Source of the DNA: Verrucomicrobiota bacterium | GTDB taxonomy: Bacteria > Verrucomicrobiota > Verrucomicrobiia > Limisphaerales > JACRJZ01 | Direction of reading: 5' to 3' | Length of the DNA stretch: 64,000 bases | Assembly: GCA_016219875.1 (NCBI GenBank) | Contig: JACRJZ010000124.1 | Span: forward strand, 56,737-120,736 | Translations under genes and position numbers: made by a program | The notes under the pieces: generated by a model | What the model was told of the DNA's origin: nothing | The model's database searches: none | What the model saw: the letters and a program-made list of their open reading frames with translations, nothing else | Shown here: piece by piece, positions 52,547 through 60,012 of the stretch | How positions within the stretch are numbered: the stretch's first letter is position 1 | Layout of the letters: each line of letters opens with the position of its first letter

Positions 52547-54774
52547 CTGTCTGATGGAAACTGAGGTGCGTATCGGGACTTGAAAGCGGTCTCCAACCGC
52601 TCTCGTACTCCAGCAAATCCGCCGTGCGCAAGCACCCCTCGCGTTCGCTTGAGAGTGTCCACCGTGTCGCGAAGTCTCCGGAGAAGCAGCCTCTCATTGA
52701 GGCTGCCGCACTCCTGACGGACCTGGCCGGCAATTTCGATAAGTTCTATCGGCATGTGGTCTGGCAACAAGTCGAACATCGCCACTGGCAAGTTGGCTTC
52801 CGTTGCCTTAGCGACCCTCCCTCGTGCAGGCCCGACAGCGAGATAATCAGCCAAGAAATCCGGGCTGATCACCGGGGCTTTTGGCGCCCTGGCGCCAATG
52901 GTCTCCCAAAGCTTCTGCTCGAAGTCCCGGACGGTTTTGTCGAAGGTTAGCCACCAATGCACGTAGCCGAGTTCCCCGGTCGTAGGATCCTTCCTTTTGC
53001 CCAGCACTCCGAGAAAACACTCAACATCGTGCTGCACCAACCGATCGACTACGTGAGGGTCGTACTCGAACAAGACCGTGTGTCTGCGCGCCTCGTGGGC
53101 TTCACGCCAGATTCGCTCAACTTCCCAACGGAGTTCCTCGGGCGTGGTTTCAACGAGTGCCGTTAAGTCCTCAATCTCGATATCCCAGTCGTTCAGCAGG
53201 TACTCGGCAACGTCGTCGCGTGGCCGTTCTCTGCCGCAGAAATTAGTGATCCACCCTGTGAAACCAGCCAACTGTTTTCCGGCGAGCGCAAACATTGCAT
53301 ACAAGAATGGAACCCCACCTACCCATTCGCTGCTGGGCATTCTTTCGTAAGTGAAACAACGGTTGACGTGACGCTCGACCTCCTCGATCACGCCGGACGT
53401 GACCCGCAATCGAAAACCAGCGTCCAAGGCTGCACGGAGCAGACGCGAGACAATTTGCTCGTCCTCCGAAAGGAGCGTCTCTGCCATGACGGGCAGAATC
53501 ACGGACGTGTCCAGCCAGATCTCCCCATCGCTAAATATCTTCTGCATAGTCTTCTGCACGTCGGGAACCGCGCGAAGGAATGCAAACAAGGTGTAGCCAT
53601 CTGCGATTTCACGAAGGTAGCGCTGGACAGCCGGCCTTGCTCGTTGGAGAACCTCAGTGACCGCCAAACGAATGGCGACGACCGCGCTCTCGCCAAGCCC
53701 CGTGGAATCGGGATTGCTGCCAAAGTCGTTCGTGACGAGGATATCCAGAGCGTCGTCTTTTACGCGGACGGTTCGATTCTCCGTTACGGCAGCAGCAAAT
53801 TCCTCACCTTTCCTCAAGAGGAACAAATCCAAAACGCGGCGTGCGCGAACGCACAGGGTATCCACGATGTCGGCTTGGGGCGGCTGATCGAAGTAGTCCT
53901 CCAAGGTGCTTTTCAGTTCTTCCAGCAAAGCTTGGTCTCTGAGTTCTCTTTGCGCTAGCCCGTCACGAACCCTCAGCACTTCCTCGTGGTTTAGGCAAAC
54001 CTCGTCGTCCTGGCGCCAATGTCTAACGGCCTTCTTGTCCAATCTATCCAACGCAGATTCCACATGGGTGTTGACTGATTCCGGTGCAATGTTCGGGAGG
54101 AGCCTTTGAACAGCGTCGCGTACAGCCTGCCTTTTCATACGGTTCTCCGTCGAGGTTTCGCGCAACACAGATTTCACCAGAGCTTCGAAACTAAGTTTTG
54201 TCAGCCCCTTCCCGCGATAATCGTCTTCCCACTGAATCTGCAACTGAAGCACAGCAGCTTTTGCCTCAAACTCGGACAAAGCTGGAGACTTTGTTTCAAC
54301 GACACCTCTGCCAGCGAGATAGGGATCGACAAAATCCTCGGCGAGCTTCTCGGCCAGCGCCTGCCTTTCTGGTGGTGCAAGCAAGCGGTCCAGGAACCAG
54401 GCCTTGTCGTGGATGTCGAGCACGAGTTTGAAATCCTTCCTCAACTCCTTCTTCAGGCCGTCAGCAGCCGCGCCGATTTGCTGGTTCGTGACATAGACAA
54501 GGATGGTCGCAGACGGGAAGTTCTGACGAATGCGTTTCGCGGTACTCTTTATCTTTGAATCCCAAGACTTGGTTACCGAGTACTGAAGGAGGACAGATGA
54601 ATCGCCCTCAGGCGAGAACAGCTCAGAATCTCTGCCAAGGTCGCCGGAAGGAGTGGCAACTGAGCGAAGAGCGCCGTAATCGAAGACCAGGAACTGGGAC
54701 GCGAACCGCTCGAACCGTGCCCAATCACCCGGTTCCAGACGTTCAAGGGCAAAAGCAAATCGTTGTGTCTTCAT
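52543..54774 (-). CDS. Mrr-like nuclease / PIN-domain protein inserted in the type ISP gene
   Basis: 743 residues from ATG 54774. N-terminal 150 residues resemble restriction-endonuclease-like (PD-(D/E)xK, Mrr) domains: FERFASQFLVFDYG, then GDLGRDSELFSPEGDSSVLL, QYSVTKSWDSKI with Asp, Gln and Lys. A helical middle (150-390) contains a possible helix bundle. A PIN-like segment begins about residue 418: GEIWLDTSVILPVMAETLLS, then LRVTSGVIEEVERHV, with later acidic residues. The C-terminus is helical. Family not named by me; nuclease activity is inferred. Its neighbours are two parts of a type ISP enzyme, 28 bases and 4 overlapping bases away. Confidence 0.7.
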   Translation of the reverse strand: MKTQRFAFALERLEPGDWARFERFASQFLVFDYGALRSVATPSGDLGRDSELFSPEGDSSVLLQYSVTKSWDSKIKSTAKRIRQNFPSATILVYVTNQQIGAAADGLKKELRKDFKLVLDIHDKAWFLDRLLAPPERQALAEKLAEDFVDPYLAGRGVVETKSPALSEFEAKAAVLQLQIQWEDDYRGKGLTKLSFEALVKSVLRETSTENRMKRQAVRDAVQRLLPNIAPESVNTHVESALDRLDKKAVRHWRQDDEVCLNHEEVLRVRDGLAQRELRDQALLEELKSTLEDYFDQPPQADIVDTLCVRARRVLDLFLLRKGEEFAAAVTENRTVRVKDDALDILVTNDFGSNPDSTGLGESAVVAIRLAVTEVLQRARPAVQRYLREIADGYTLFAFLRAVPDVQKTMQKIFSDGEIWLDTSVILPVMAETLLSEDEQIVSRLLRAALDAGFRLRVTSGVIEEVERHVNRCFTYERMPSSEWVGGVPFLYAMFALAGKQLAGFTGWITNFCGRERPRDDVAEYLLNDWDIEIEDLTALVETTPEELRWEVERIWREAHEARRHTVLFEYDPHVVDRLVQHDVECFLGVLGKRKDPTTGELGYVHWWLTFDKTVRDFEQKLWETIGARAPKAPVISPDFLADYLAVGPARGRVAKATEANLPVAMFDLLPDHMPIELIEIAGQVRQECGSLNERLLLRRLRDTVDTLKRTRGVLAHGGFAGVRERLETAFKSRYAPQFPSDR

Positions 54775-54802
54775 GGAAGTTGTGCGGTTACTAGGTTTAG
54801 TG

Positions 54803-55630
54803 TCATTCGACGAAATAGGACGTGTCTGGCTCCCTCGGGCTACAGCTTTCGGGCGCCTTCTCGTATGTGGGATTCAGGAGCTTCGGTTTCTGGCTAAGAT
54901 CCGTGATGGTGTCGGCGTTGCGGCGGACGAAGTTGGAGAACGTCACGGCCTGGGCGTAGCCGTCGGCGAAGGTTTTGTCGTTGGCCTCGGGAAAGAGCAG
55001 CTTGCGCGAGTCCACGGCCAGCGAGGTGAGGGCTTCGCTTTTCAGCGCCAGTTGCTCGGTCACTTCATCGCGGAGCAAGCGGCAGAGGCGGGCGCTGACG
55101 CGGGCGAGGTCCTTGGCGGGGCGGGGAAATCCTCGACACCTCACCCCAACCCTCTCCCCGATCGAGGCGGAGAGGGAGAAGACATGCGGGCCAGCGGACT
55201 CGATGTCGCCGAGGAGGGTGATGACGGAATCCACCAGTTCGCCGTCCTGCCAAAGGCTGAAGGCGTTGCCGTCGGTGTAGAGAAGATTCGGCAGGGAATG
55301 GAGCTTCTCCCACTGCGCCTTGTCGTGCGGGTCTTTGAACTTGCGCGGGTCCGCGCCTTTGCCGGAGGCTTTGAGTTCGATGAAGCCGACGAGCGCCTTG
55401 TGAATCGTGACCGCGTAATCCGGGCGCGTCTTGAGGTCGCTGACGGAAGATTCGCCCACGGCGGCGACGGCGGTCTTGGCAAAGCCGCACAACTCCGCCA
55501 GGTCCGCGAGCAACTGCTCGAACGGGGCACGGAACTGGTCTTCCGGTTCGCCGCTGGCGCCTGGATTCGCGAGCTTGGCTTTGGCGGCGGCGCCGAAAGC
55601 GGCGAGGGCGGAATTAACGGCTGGTTTCAT
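54803..55630 (-). CDS. N-terminal nuclease-like part of a type ISP enzyme, separate ORF
   Basis: 275 residues from ATG 55630. EDQFRAPFEQLLADLAELCG, SVSDLKTRPDYAVTIHKALV, GFIELKASGKGADPRKFKDP carry the D...E-x-K signature (RPDYAV...ELKA) of the ISP N-terminal nuclease; LWQDGELVDSVITLLGD and FADGYAQAVTF follow. The similarity stops just at FADGYAQAVTF, where intact enzymes enter the methylase core; the last 44 residues are unrelated. A palindromic repeat is read in frame as SLSASIGERVGVRCRGFPRP. The gene may be a fragment or part of a rearranged system. Confidence 0.75.
   Translation of the reverse strand: MKPAVNSALAAFGAAAKAKLANPGASGEPEDQFRAPFEQLLADLAELCGFAKTAVAAVGESSVSDLKTRPDYAVTIHKALVGFIELKASGKGADPRKFKDPHDKAQWEKLHSLPNLLYTDGNAFSLWQDGELVDSVITLLGDIESAGPHVFSLSASIGERVGVRCRGFPRPAKDLARVSARLCRLLRDEVTEQLALKSEALTSLAVDSRKLLFPEANDKTFADGYAQAVTFSNFVRRNADTITDLSQKPKLLNPTYEKAPESCSPREPDTSYFVE
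55139..55181. repeat. Palindromic repeat (CCCTCTCCCC family) in frame in the ISP fragment
   Basis: CACCCCAACCCTCTCCCCGA and AGGCGGAGAGGGAGAAG form an imperfect hairpin. Similar to 57797-57825. In-frame in the nuclease-like ORF. Confidence 0.65.
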
Positions 55631-55713
55631 TCTTGCGCCTGGCCCTCTCTGTCACTGGTGAGGTGCTTCTGCCACCAAGCGACAAATTCAGCGAGTTTTT
55701 CCTGGCTCGGCAT
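55627..55713 (-). pseudogene. 28-codon remnant of a second restriction-modification gene
   Basis: MPSQEKLAEFVAWWQKHLTS, then DREGQAQE and stop. The start resembles the first residues of MmeI-like/type IIG enzymes (F..W..KH..GDE.GQAQ). Its stop overlaps the ATG of the ISP N-terminal ORF as ATGA, so it could act as a leader ORF. Confidence 0.45.
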
Positions 55714-55763
55714 GGCGGAGTTTTACACGCGCCGCGCGGGCAGGGCAATTCCGAGTTACAGCC

Positions 55764-55863
55764 ACTACTCCATCGCCGCCAGCGCGAGCGGTCACCGTCA
55801 ATCCATCGGCCCGGCCCATCACCACGTCACGGATGGCGTCACTCCCGAAGACTTGTTGAAAGT
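55764..55863 (-). pseudogene. N-terminal fragment of a VIT1/CCC1-like transporter (copy 2)
   Basis: GSDAIRDVVMGRADGLTV followed, after a one-base frame change, by PLALAAME and stop. Related to the fragment at 21746-21917. Without start codon and with only about 33 codons, it cannot work. Located between the desaturase stop and the restriction debris. Confidence 0.55.
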
Positions 55864-56898
55864 CTATGCCAGGGAACTGAGCCGGATCTCCCGGTCGTAA
55901 ATCCAACTGAATTTTTCCGAGCCGGAGAACTTGATGCGCTCCGCCAGCTTCTGGTAGCGCGCCGAAAGTCCACACAGGAACTCCTGGGCGTCCGCGGCGG
56001 CGTCCGACAGGCCCTTCAGCCCGGCGATCTTCCATTCCTCGACCAGCGCACCGATGATGCTGGTGTAGTCGGCCGCCGTATAGACGCCGGCGTGCTGTGC
56101 CACCCGCGAGAACTTGGCGAAGAGATTCTGGCTTTTCCCGTCCTCCATCAACTGGGCCGGCATGACAATTCTCGTTTTCATCATCCGGGCAAACGCCAGG
56201 ACCGCTCCGGAAGGGTCCAACTCGAAGACCTGTCCCATGAATAATTTGTAAGCCCGTTCATGCCGGGCCTCATCCGCAGCGATCTGATCGCAAATCCGGT
56301 GCAACCGCTCTTCGCCCGCGCGTTGGGCGAGATCACCGACGTTACGGTGGGAGATCTTCGTCGCCCGCTCCTGAAAGGACGTATAAACGAATCCAAGGTA
56401 CGGATCATTGGCGGTGTGAGGGTCGAATCCGTTTTTGATCAGGTGGTGAATGGTGGTTTCGATGGAGCGCATGTCCACGCGCCCGGTCAGGTAAAGATAT
56501 CGGTTCAGCAAGTCTCCATGCCGGTTTTCCTCCGCGGTCCAGCCCCGACTCCAGCGCGCCCACGGAGAATCGCTCGCCCCGGTGGGGTCGCCGAGACCTT
56601 GCAGCCGGTTCAGCCATGTTTGGTAGGAGGGCAGGGCTTCCTCGGTAATCATGTCGCCCACCAGGACCACCAGCACTTCGTCCGGCAGCTCGCGCGCCCG
56701 CTCCCGAAACTCGTCGAGTTGTTCCCGCCAATTTTCGGCGGCGAGGTCCGGCAGCCAATCCGTCGGCTGCCAGCTCTCCTCGACGGGTTTCAGGAGCGCG
56801 CCCACGTGCTGGCTCACGAACGGTTCCATGCTCTGGATGACCTGGGCCTGCGCCGGTGTCAGCGGGCTGTCTTGAAGGGTCGTCATGGGGGAGTCCAT
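55864..56898 (-). CDS. Acyl-ACP desaturase (ferritin-like, fatty acid desaturase type 2)
   Basis: 344 residues from ATG 56898 (MDSPMTTLQDSPLTPAQAQV); ATG 56886 is an alternative. The soluble di-iron desaturase family introduces a double bond into acyl-ACP. Both iron motifs are present: EENRHGDLL (EExxH, about residue 125) and DEARHERAY (about residue 215), with WTAEENRHG as the family signature. Length fits (about 330-350). Needs ferredoxin and oxygen, so an aerobic organism is suggested. It probably adjusts membrane fluidity, fitting the stress and cold theme (ice-binding-like gene). No operon partner. Confidence 0.92.
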   Translation of the reverse strand: MDSPMTTLQDSPLTPAQAQVIQSMEPFVSQHVGALLKPVEESWQPTDWLPDLAAENWREQLDEFRERARELPDEVLVVLVGDMITEEALPSYQTWLNRLQGLGDPTGASDSPWARWSRGWTAEENRHGDLLNRYLYLTGRVDMRSIETTIHHLIKNGFDPHTANDPYLGFVYTSFQERATKISHRNVGDLAQRAGEERLHRICDQIAADEARHERAYKLFMGQVFELDPSGAVLAFARMMKTRIVMPAQLMEDGKSQNLFAKFSRVAQHAGVYTAADYTSIIGALVEEWKIAGLKGLSDAAADAQEFLCGLSARYQKLAERIKFSGSEKFSWIYDREIRLSSLA

Positions 56899-56982
56899 TT
56901 CCTATTCGACGTGATGAATTTCCAGGAATACTTCGGTTTCAGGAAGGGCCTCTGACGGCCGGAAGTGTCGCGCCGGACCCGA

Positions 56983-57132
56983 TCACCGACGGACGCGCTG
57001 TTGGCGCCATTCGCGCAGTTCCCGCGTGAGGCCCTTGAGATAGAATCCGGCGGCGGCCGGACGCCGACACAGACAGACGGCGTGCAGCAAAAGCCGCCCC
57101 AGCCGGGTTGAACATAGCTTGGTGGCGCTCAT
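56983..57132 (-). CDS. Small basic protein downstream of a promoter box
   Basis: 49 residues from ATG 57132 (MSATKLCSTRLGRLLLHAVC). Basic and Cys/Leu-rich at the N-terminus, ending LTRELREWRQQRVRR. No family recognised and no clear SD. It is kept because box 9 and a good -10 (TAACGT) point at it from 57252, leaving an untranslated leader of about 90 bases. Confidence 0.4.
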   Translation of the reverse strand: MSATKLCSTRLGRLLLHAVCLCRRPAAAGFYLKGLTRELREWRQQRVRR

Positions 57133-57251
57133 AGCCGAAGAGACGGCCGCCGGCCTGCGGTCCTGAGAACCAGTGTACCCGTTGTATTCATTCGGTGTTT
57201 GCGGTTTCGGTTTGCTCCGCTGGAGGCACGTTACGGCTTGGGCTGAACATT

Positions 57252-57275
57252 CGCTATGGGGTGAATACCCCATTG
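57252..57275 (-). promoter_or_regulatory. Palindromic promoter box 9
   Basis: Read on the minus strand: CAATGGGGTATTCACCCCAT, then AGCG. -10 candidate TAACGT at 57228-57233, spacer 20. Confidence 0.8.
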
Positions 57276-57309
57276 TTCGCGTTGTCCTTGCTCGTTAAAT
57301 CATGGGCTC

Positions 57310-57636
57310 ATGAGTACTCACACTGTCCTGGCTCAAAGCTCCGATGCGGGCGATTCCCTCGCGGCCGCCGCTCCGTCGCCCATCCGCAGTGCGTGCATGG
57401 CTCATGCGGCCGGAAGGTCAGGGAAATCCGATCACGAGTCCAGGCTTGCGCCGGCGCAAGTCCTGCCCGCTCCGGCGATCTGCCGGGCCAGGGGCGCAGG
57501 TTTCGGCGACTACGTTGACTGTCTGGTGGAACCTCCCTTTAAGTGCCCGCATGCTCTCGGCTTTGGCTACGCGTTTCTCTGCCAGCACCCGCAACGGAGC
57601 GAGATTGTCGAGCACACCGCCGCGCACGCTCAGTAG
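57310..57636 (+). CDS. Small Cys-containing protein of unknown function
   Basis: 108 residues from ATG 57310 (MSTHTVLAQSSDAGDSLAAA). The C-terminal part CPHALGFGYAFLCQHPQRSE resembles short proteins with a CPxAL..G..FLC.xPxR motif seen in Verrucomicrobiota, possibly metal-binding. Low-complexity middle. No promoter box points to it directly. Its neighbours on the plus strand are the two-component genes 450 bases on. Confidence 0.4.
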   Translation: MSTHTVLAQSSDAGDSLAAAAPSPIRSACMAHAAGRSGKSDHESRLAPAQVLPAPAICRARGAGFGDYVDCLVEPPFKCPHALGFGYAFLCQHPQRSEIVEHTAAHAQ

Positions 57637-57796
57637 GGGCGCGGGAGATAACAGCCAAACTCACCACCCCCGGCTTCTTCGCCAACGCGTGGCAAACGCA
57701 CACCAGCGTGGACGGGGGTCTTGGCCTTGGCAAACGCGCCGCCATCGACGGGCTTCGTGTCTGGGTTCGGCTTCAGCCAGGCCGCCGCGGAACTCG

Positions 57797-57825
57797 CCCC
57801 TCTCCTCGTCGGATGAGGAGAGGGG
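57797..57825. repeat. Perfect hairpin CCCCTCTCCTC / GAGGAGAGGGG
   Basis: 11-bp arms around a 7-base loop. Similar to the repeat at 55139-55181. It could also terminate transcription from box 10; no T-run. Confidence 0.65.
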
Positions 57826-57891
57826 CTTCCCGCGGCCCTGGCGTCGAACAAAAGCAATGGCGGCGCAACTCTACCAGGGACGGGCGATTCG

Positions 57892-57914
57892 CCTATGGGG
57901 TGAATACCCCATTG
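57892..57914 (-). promoter_or_regulatory. Palindromic promoter box 10 (minus; target unclear)
   Basis: Read on minus: CAATGGGGTATTCACCCCAT, then AGG. -10 candidate TAGAGT at 57868-57873, spacer 19. No convincing gene downstream within 230 bases, so an RNA or small ORF is possible. Confidence 0.75.
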
Positions 57915-57962
57915 CCGTCACGTGTGGCGTTCTACATACCGACCCAACCGCCGTGTCCGGCT

Positions 57963-57984
57963 GGTAGGGTTTCACCCCATAGAC
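57963..57984 (+). promoter_or_regulatory. Palindromic promoter box 11 (two-component operon)
   Basis: GGTAGGGTT-TC-ACCCCATAG, followed by AC. -10 candidate GATGGT at 58003-58008, spacer 20. Lies 99 bases before the first kinase gene, suggesting autoregulation. Confidence 0.75.
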
Positions 57985-58082
57985 GGATGGACGCAATTGT
58001 TTGATGGTGGCGTTAGTTTGGTGGCTGAGATGGGTTAAGGCAGCAGCCCGCGAGAGCAGAGGCAACAAGCCAAGCCGCCTGA

Positions 58083-58829
58083 ATGGCCTGGCACGAATTC
58101 GTAAATGCAATGAAAGACAAACTGAGCAGGTTGTCAGAGCACTATCTGGCGGCCTTGCGCCAGCATCTGAAATCCGGCCCTACGGCTGGCTCGCAGTCGG
58201 CCACCCGGATCGGCCGCCAGGCGGTGGCCCTCGGGCTGGAGACGCTGGCCCTGGCTCGGATTCACGAGCAGGCTCTCACTACTTTGGTGTTGCCGGGCGG
58301 CTCCTCCAAGGCGAGAGAGCAGATGATCAAGCGGGCGCGAGCTTTCTTTGCCGAGACCATCGTCCCGATCGAGAAGACCCACCGTCCCGCGCTCAAGGCC
58401 GACGCTCATGCCCATCAACTGAACCAGACTCTGCGCCAACGCACGCTGGAATCGTCCGTCTCGGCCCGGCACTTGAAGCAGGGCATCGCCCAGCGCCAGG
58501 CGGTGGAGGCGGCCCTCAAGCAAAGCGGGAAACACCGCACCAAGCTCCTGGCCGAGTCCCGTCGCCTGCAACAGCATTCGCGGCATCTGACGCACCAGGT
58601 CCTGTCGGCGCAGGAGGATGAATGGCGGAAGATCAGCCGCCAGCTTCACGATGAGATCGCTCAGATCTTGCTGGGCATCCATGTCCGGCTGTTGACGTTA
58701 AAAACGGCAGCCAGGGCCAATACCGGCAGCCTCAGAAAAGAGATCGCCAGCACGCAACGGCTGGTGAAACAATCCGTCCGAACCATCAACCAGTTCGCGC
58801 ATGAAGTCGGCCTCCATCATGAAACGTAA
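58083..58829 (+). CDS. Histidine kinase paralogue with H-box but no ATPase domain
   Basis: 248 residues from ATG 58083 (ATG 58110 possible). N-terminal domain 15-110 shares RIGRQAVALGLETLALARIH and EQAL with the next gene. A coiled coil follows (QRQAVEAALKQSGKHRTKLL), then a HisKA_3 dimerisation domain with RQLHDEIAQILLGIHVRLLT. It stops after the H-box helices with no HATPase. It could act as a phosphotransfer or dimerisation partner for the next kinase. Overlaps the next gene by 29 bases. The start of the operon has box 11. Confidence 0.8.
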   Translation: MAWHEFVNAMKDKLSRLSEHYLAALRQHLKSGPTAGSQSATRIGRQAVALGLETLALARIHEQALTTLVLPGGSSKAREQMIKRARAFFAETIVPIEKTHRPALKADAHAHQLNQTLRQRTLESSVSARHLKQGIAQRQAVEAALKQSGKHRTKLLAESRRLQQHSRHLTHQVLSAQEDEWRKISRQLHDEIAQILLGIHVRLLTLKTAARANTGSLRKEIASTQRLVKQSVRTINQFAHEVGLHHET

Positions 58830-60006
58830 ATCGAGCGGGCTGTCGCGGCGTTACCAGGCGGCCTTGTGTCACTACCTGGGGCAAGGTCCATCAGCGAGTT
58901 TGGAGCCGGCGGCAGGCGTGGGACGCCAGGCGGTGGCTCTGGGGTTGGAGACGCTGGACCTAGCCCTGATTCACGAACAAGCCTTGTTGACGCGCGTGTT
59001 GCCAGGTTGCCCGGCCACCGGCCGGAACCGGCTGGTGAAGCGAGCGGGAACTTTTTTTGCGGAAGCCATCCTGCCGCTGGAAGAAACCCATCGCGCGGCC
59101 CTGGAGGCCAACGTTCGCTTGAGTCGCGCGAACCGGACGCTGAACCAACGCACCGTGGAGCTGGCCACCTCCAACCGGGAGTTGAAGAAGGAAATCGCCC
59201 AGCGTCAGGCCGTGGAGGAAACCCTCCGGCAAAGCGAGCAGCACTCGACCCGGCTCTTGGAGCAGTCGCGGCGCCTGCAGGAACAACTGCGGCAGCTGTC
59301 CCGCCAGATTTTGTCGGCGCAGGAGGAAGAGCGAAAGCGCATCAGCCGCGAGTTGCACGACGTCATCGCGCAGGTCCTGACGGGCATCAACGTCCAGTTG
59401 GCGACTTTGAAAACGGAGGCCACGGTCAGCACCAAGGGCCTCACCCGGAATATTTCGCGCACGCAACGACTGGTGGAAAAGTCGGTCGATATCGTGCATC
59501 GATTCGCCCGGGAATTGCGTCCGGCGCTGTTGGACGACCTGGGGCTGATTCCCGCCCTGCATTCCTACCTGAAGGAGTTCGCGAAACGCACGGGGCTGCG
59601 CGCGAGCTTGATGGCCTTTACTTCCGGCCGGATCGAAGAATTGGACAGCGCCGGTCGCACGGCGCTCTATCGCGTCGCCCAGGAAGCGCTGAACAACGTC
59701 GCCCGCCATGCGCAAGCCAGCCGGGTGGAAGCGAGCATCTTGAAAGTGGCGCACGGTCTGCGCCTGCAAATCAAAGACGACGGCAAATCCTTCGAGGTGG
59801 AACAGGTGTTGCATGCCAAGAAGAACCAGCGCCTGGGGCTGCTCGGCATGAGAGAGCGCGTGGAGATGGTCGGCGGCCAGTTCACGGTGGAATCCGCCCC
59901 GGGTCAAGGCACCACCATCCAGGCGCAGATTCCGCTGGGCAACGGCCTGCGCGGGGGGGGGGGCGGAAAACTCACCCATGAAGCCTCTCCGCGATCTACA
60001 ATTTGA
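58801..60006 (+). CDS. Sensor histidine kinase of the NarX/DegS type
   Basis: 401 residues from ATG 58801 (MKSASIMKRKSSGLSRRYQA); ATG 58819 possible. Cytosolic: no membrane helix. Same N-terminal domain as the preceding gene (VGRQAVALGLETLDLALIHE). HisKA_3 H-box SRELHDVIAQVLTGINVQLA, ELRPALLDDLGLIPALHSYL, then HATPase with N-box EALNNVARHAQAS, G1-like IKDDGKSFE (the usual second Gly replaced by Ser), and RLGLLGMRERVEMVGGQFTV. Phosphorylates the regulator encoded next. Input domain unknown. Stop TGA at 60004-60006 borders the regulator start. Confidence 0.9.
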   Translation: MKSASIMKRKSSGLSRRYQAALCHYLGQGPSASLEPAAGVGRQAVALGLETLDLALIHEQALLTRVLPGCPATGRNRLVKRAGTFFAEAILPLEETHRAALEANVRLSRANRTLNQRTVELATSNRELKKEIAQRQAVEETLRQSEQHSTRLLEQSRRLQEQLRQLSRQILSAQEEERKRISRELHDVIAQVLTGINVQLATLKTEATVSTKGLTRNISRTQRLVEKSVDIVHRFARELRPALLDDLGLIPALHSYLKEFAKRTGLRASLMAFTSGRIEELDSAGRTALYRVAQEALNNVARHAQASRVEASILKVAHGLRLQIKDDGKSFEVEQVLHAKKNQRLGLLGMRERVEMVGGQFTVESAPGQGTTIQAQIPLGNGLRGGGGGKLTHEASPRSTI

Positions 60007-60012
60007 GTGACT

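Larger units (their letters stand above)
57637..58082. other. Regulatory gap with two boxes and a perfect hairpin
   Basis: 446 bases without a convincing gene. Short minus frames (57630-57857, TTG start; 57539-57745) have no family resemblance. Contains the hairpin at 57797-57825 and boxes 10 and 11. Confidence 0.5.

Noticed and set aside
57344..58004. Plus frames 57344-57967 and 57543-58004
   Set aside because: They run through hairpins and promoter boxes, and lack family resemblance.
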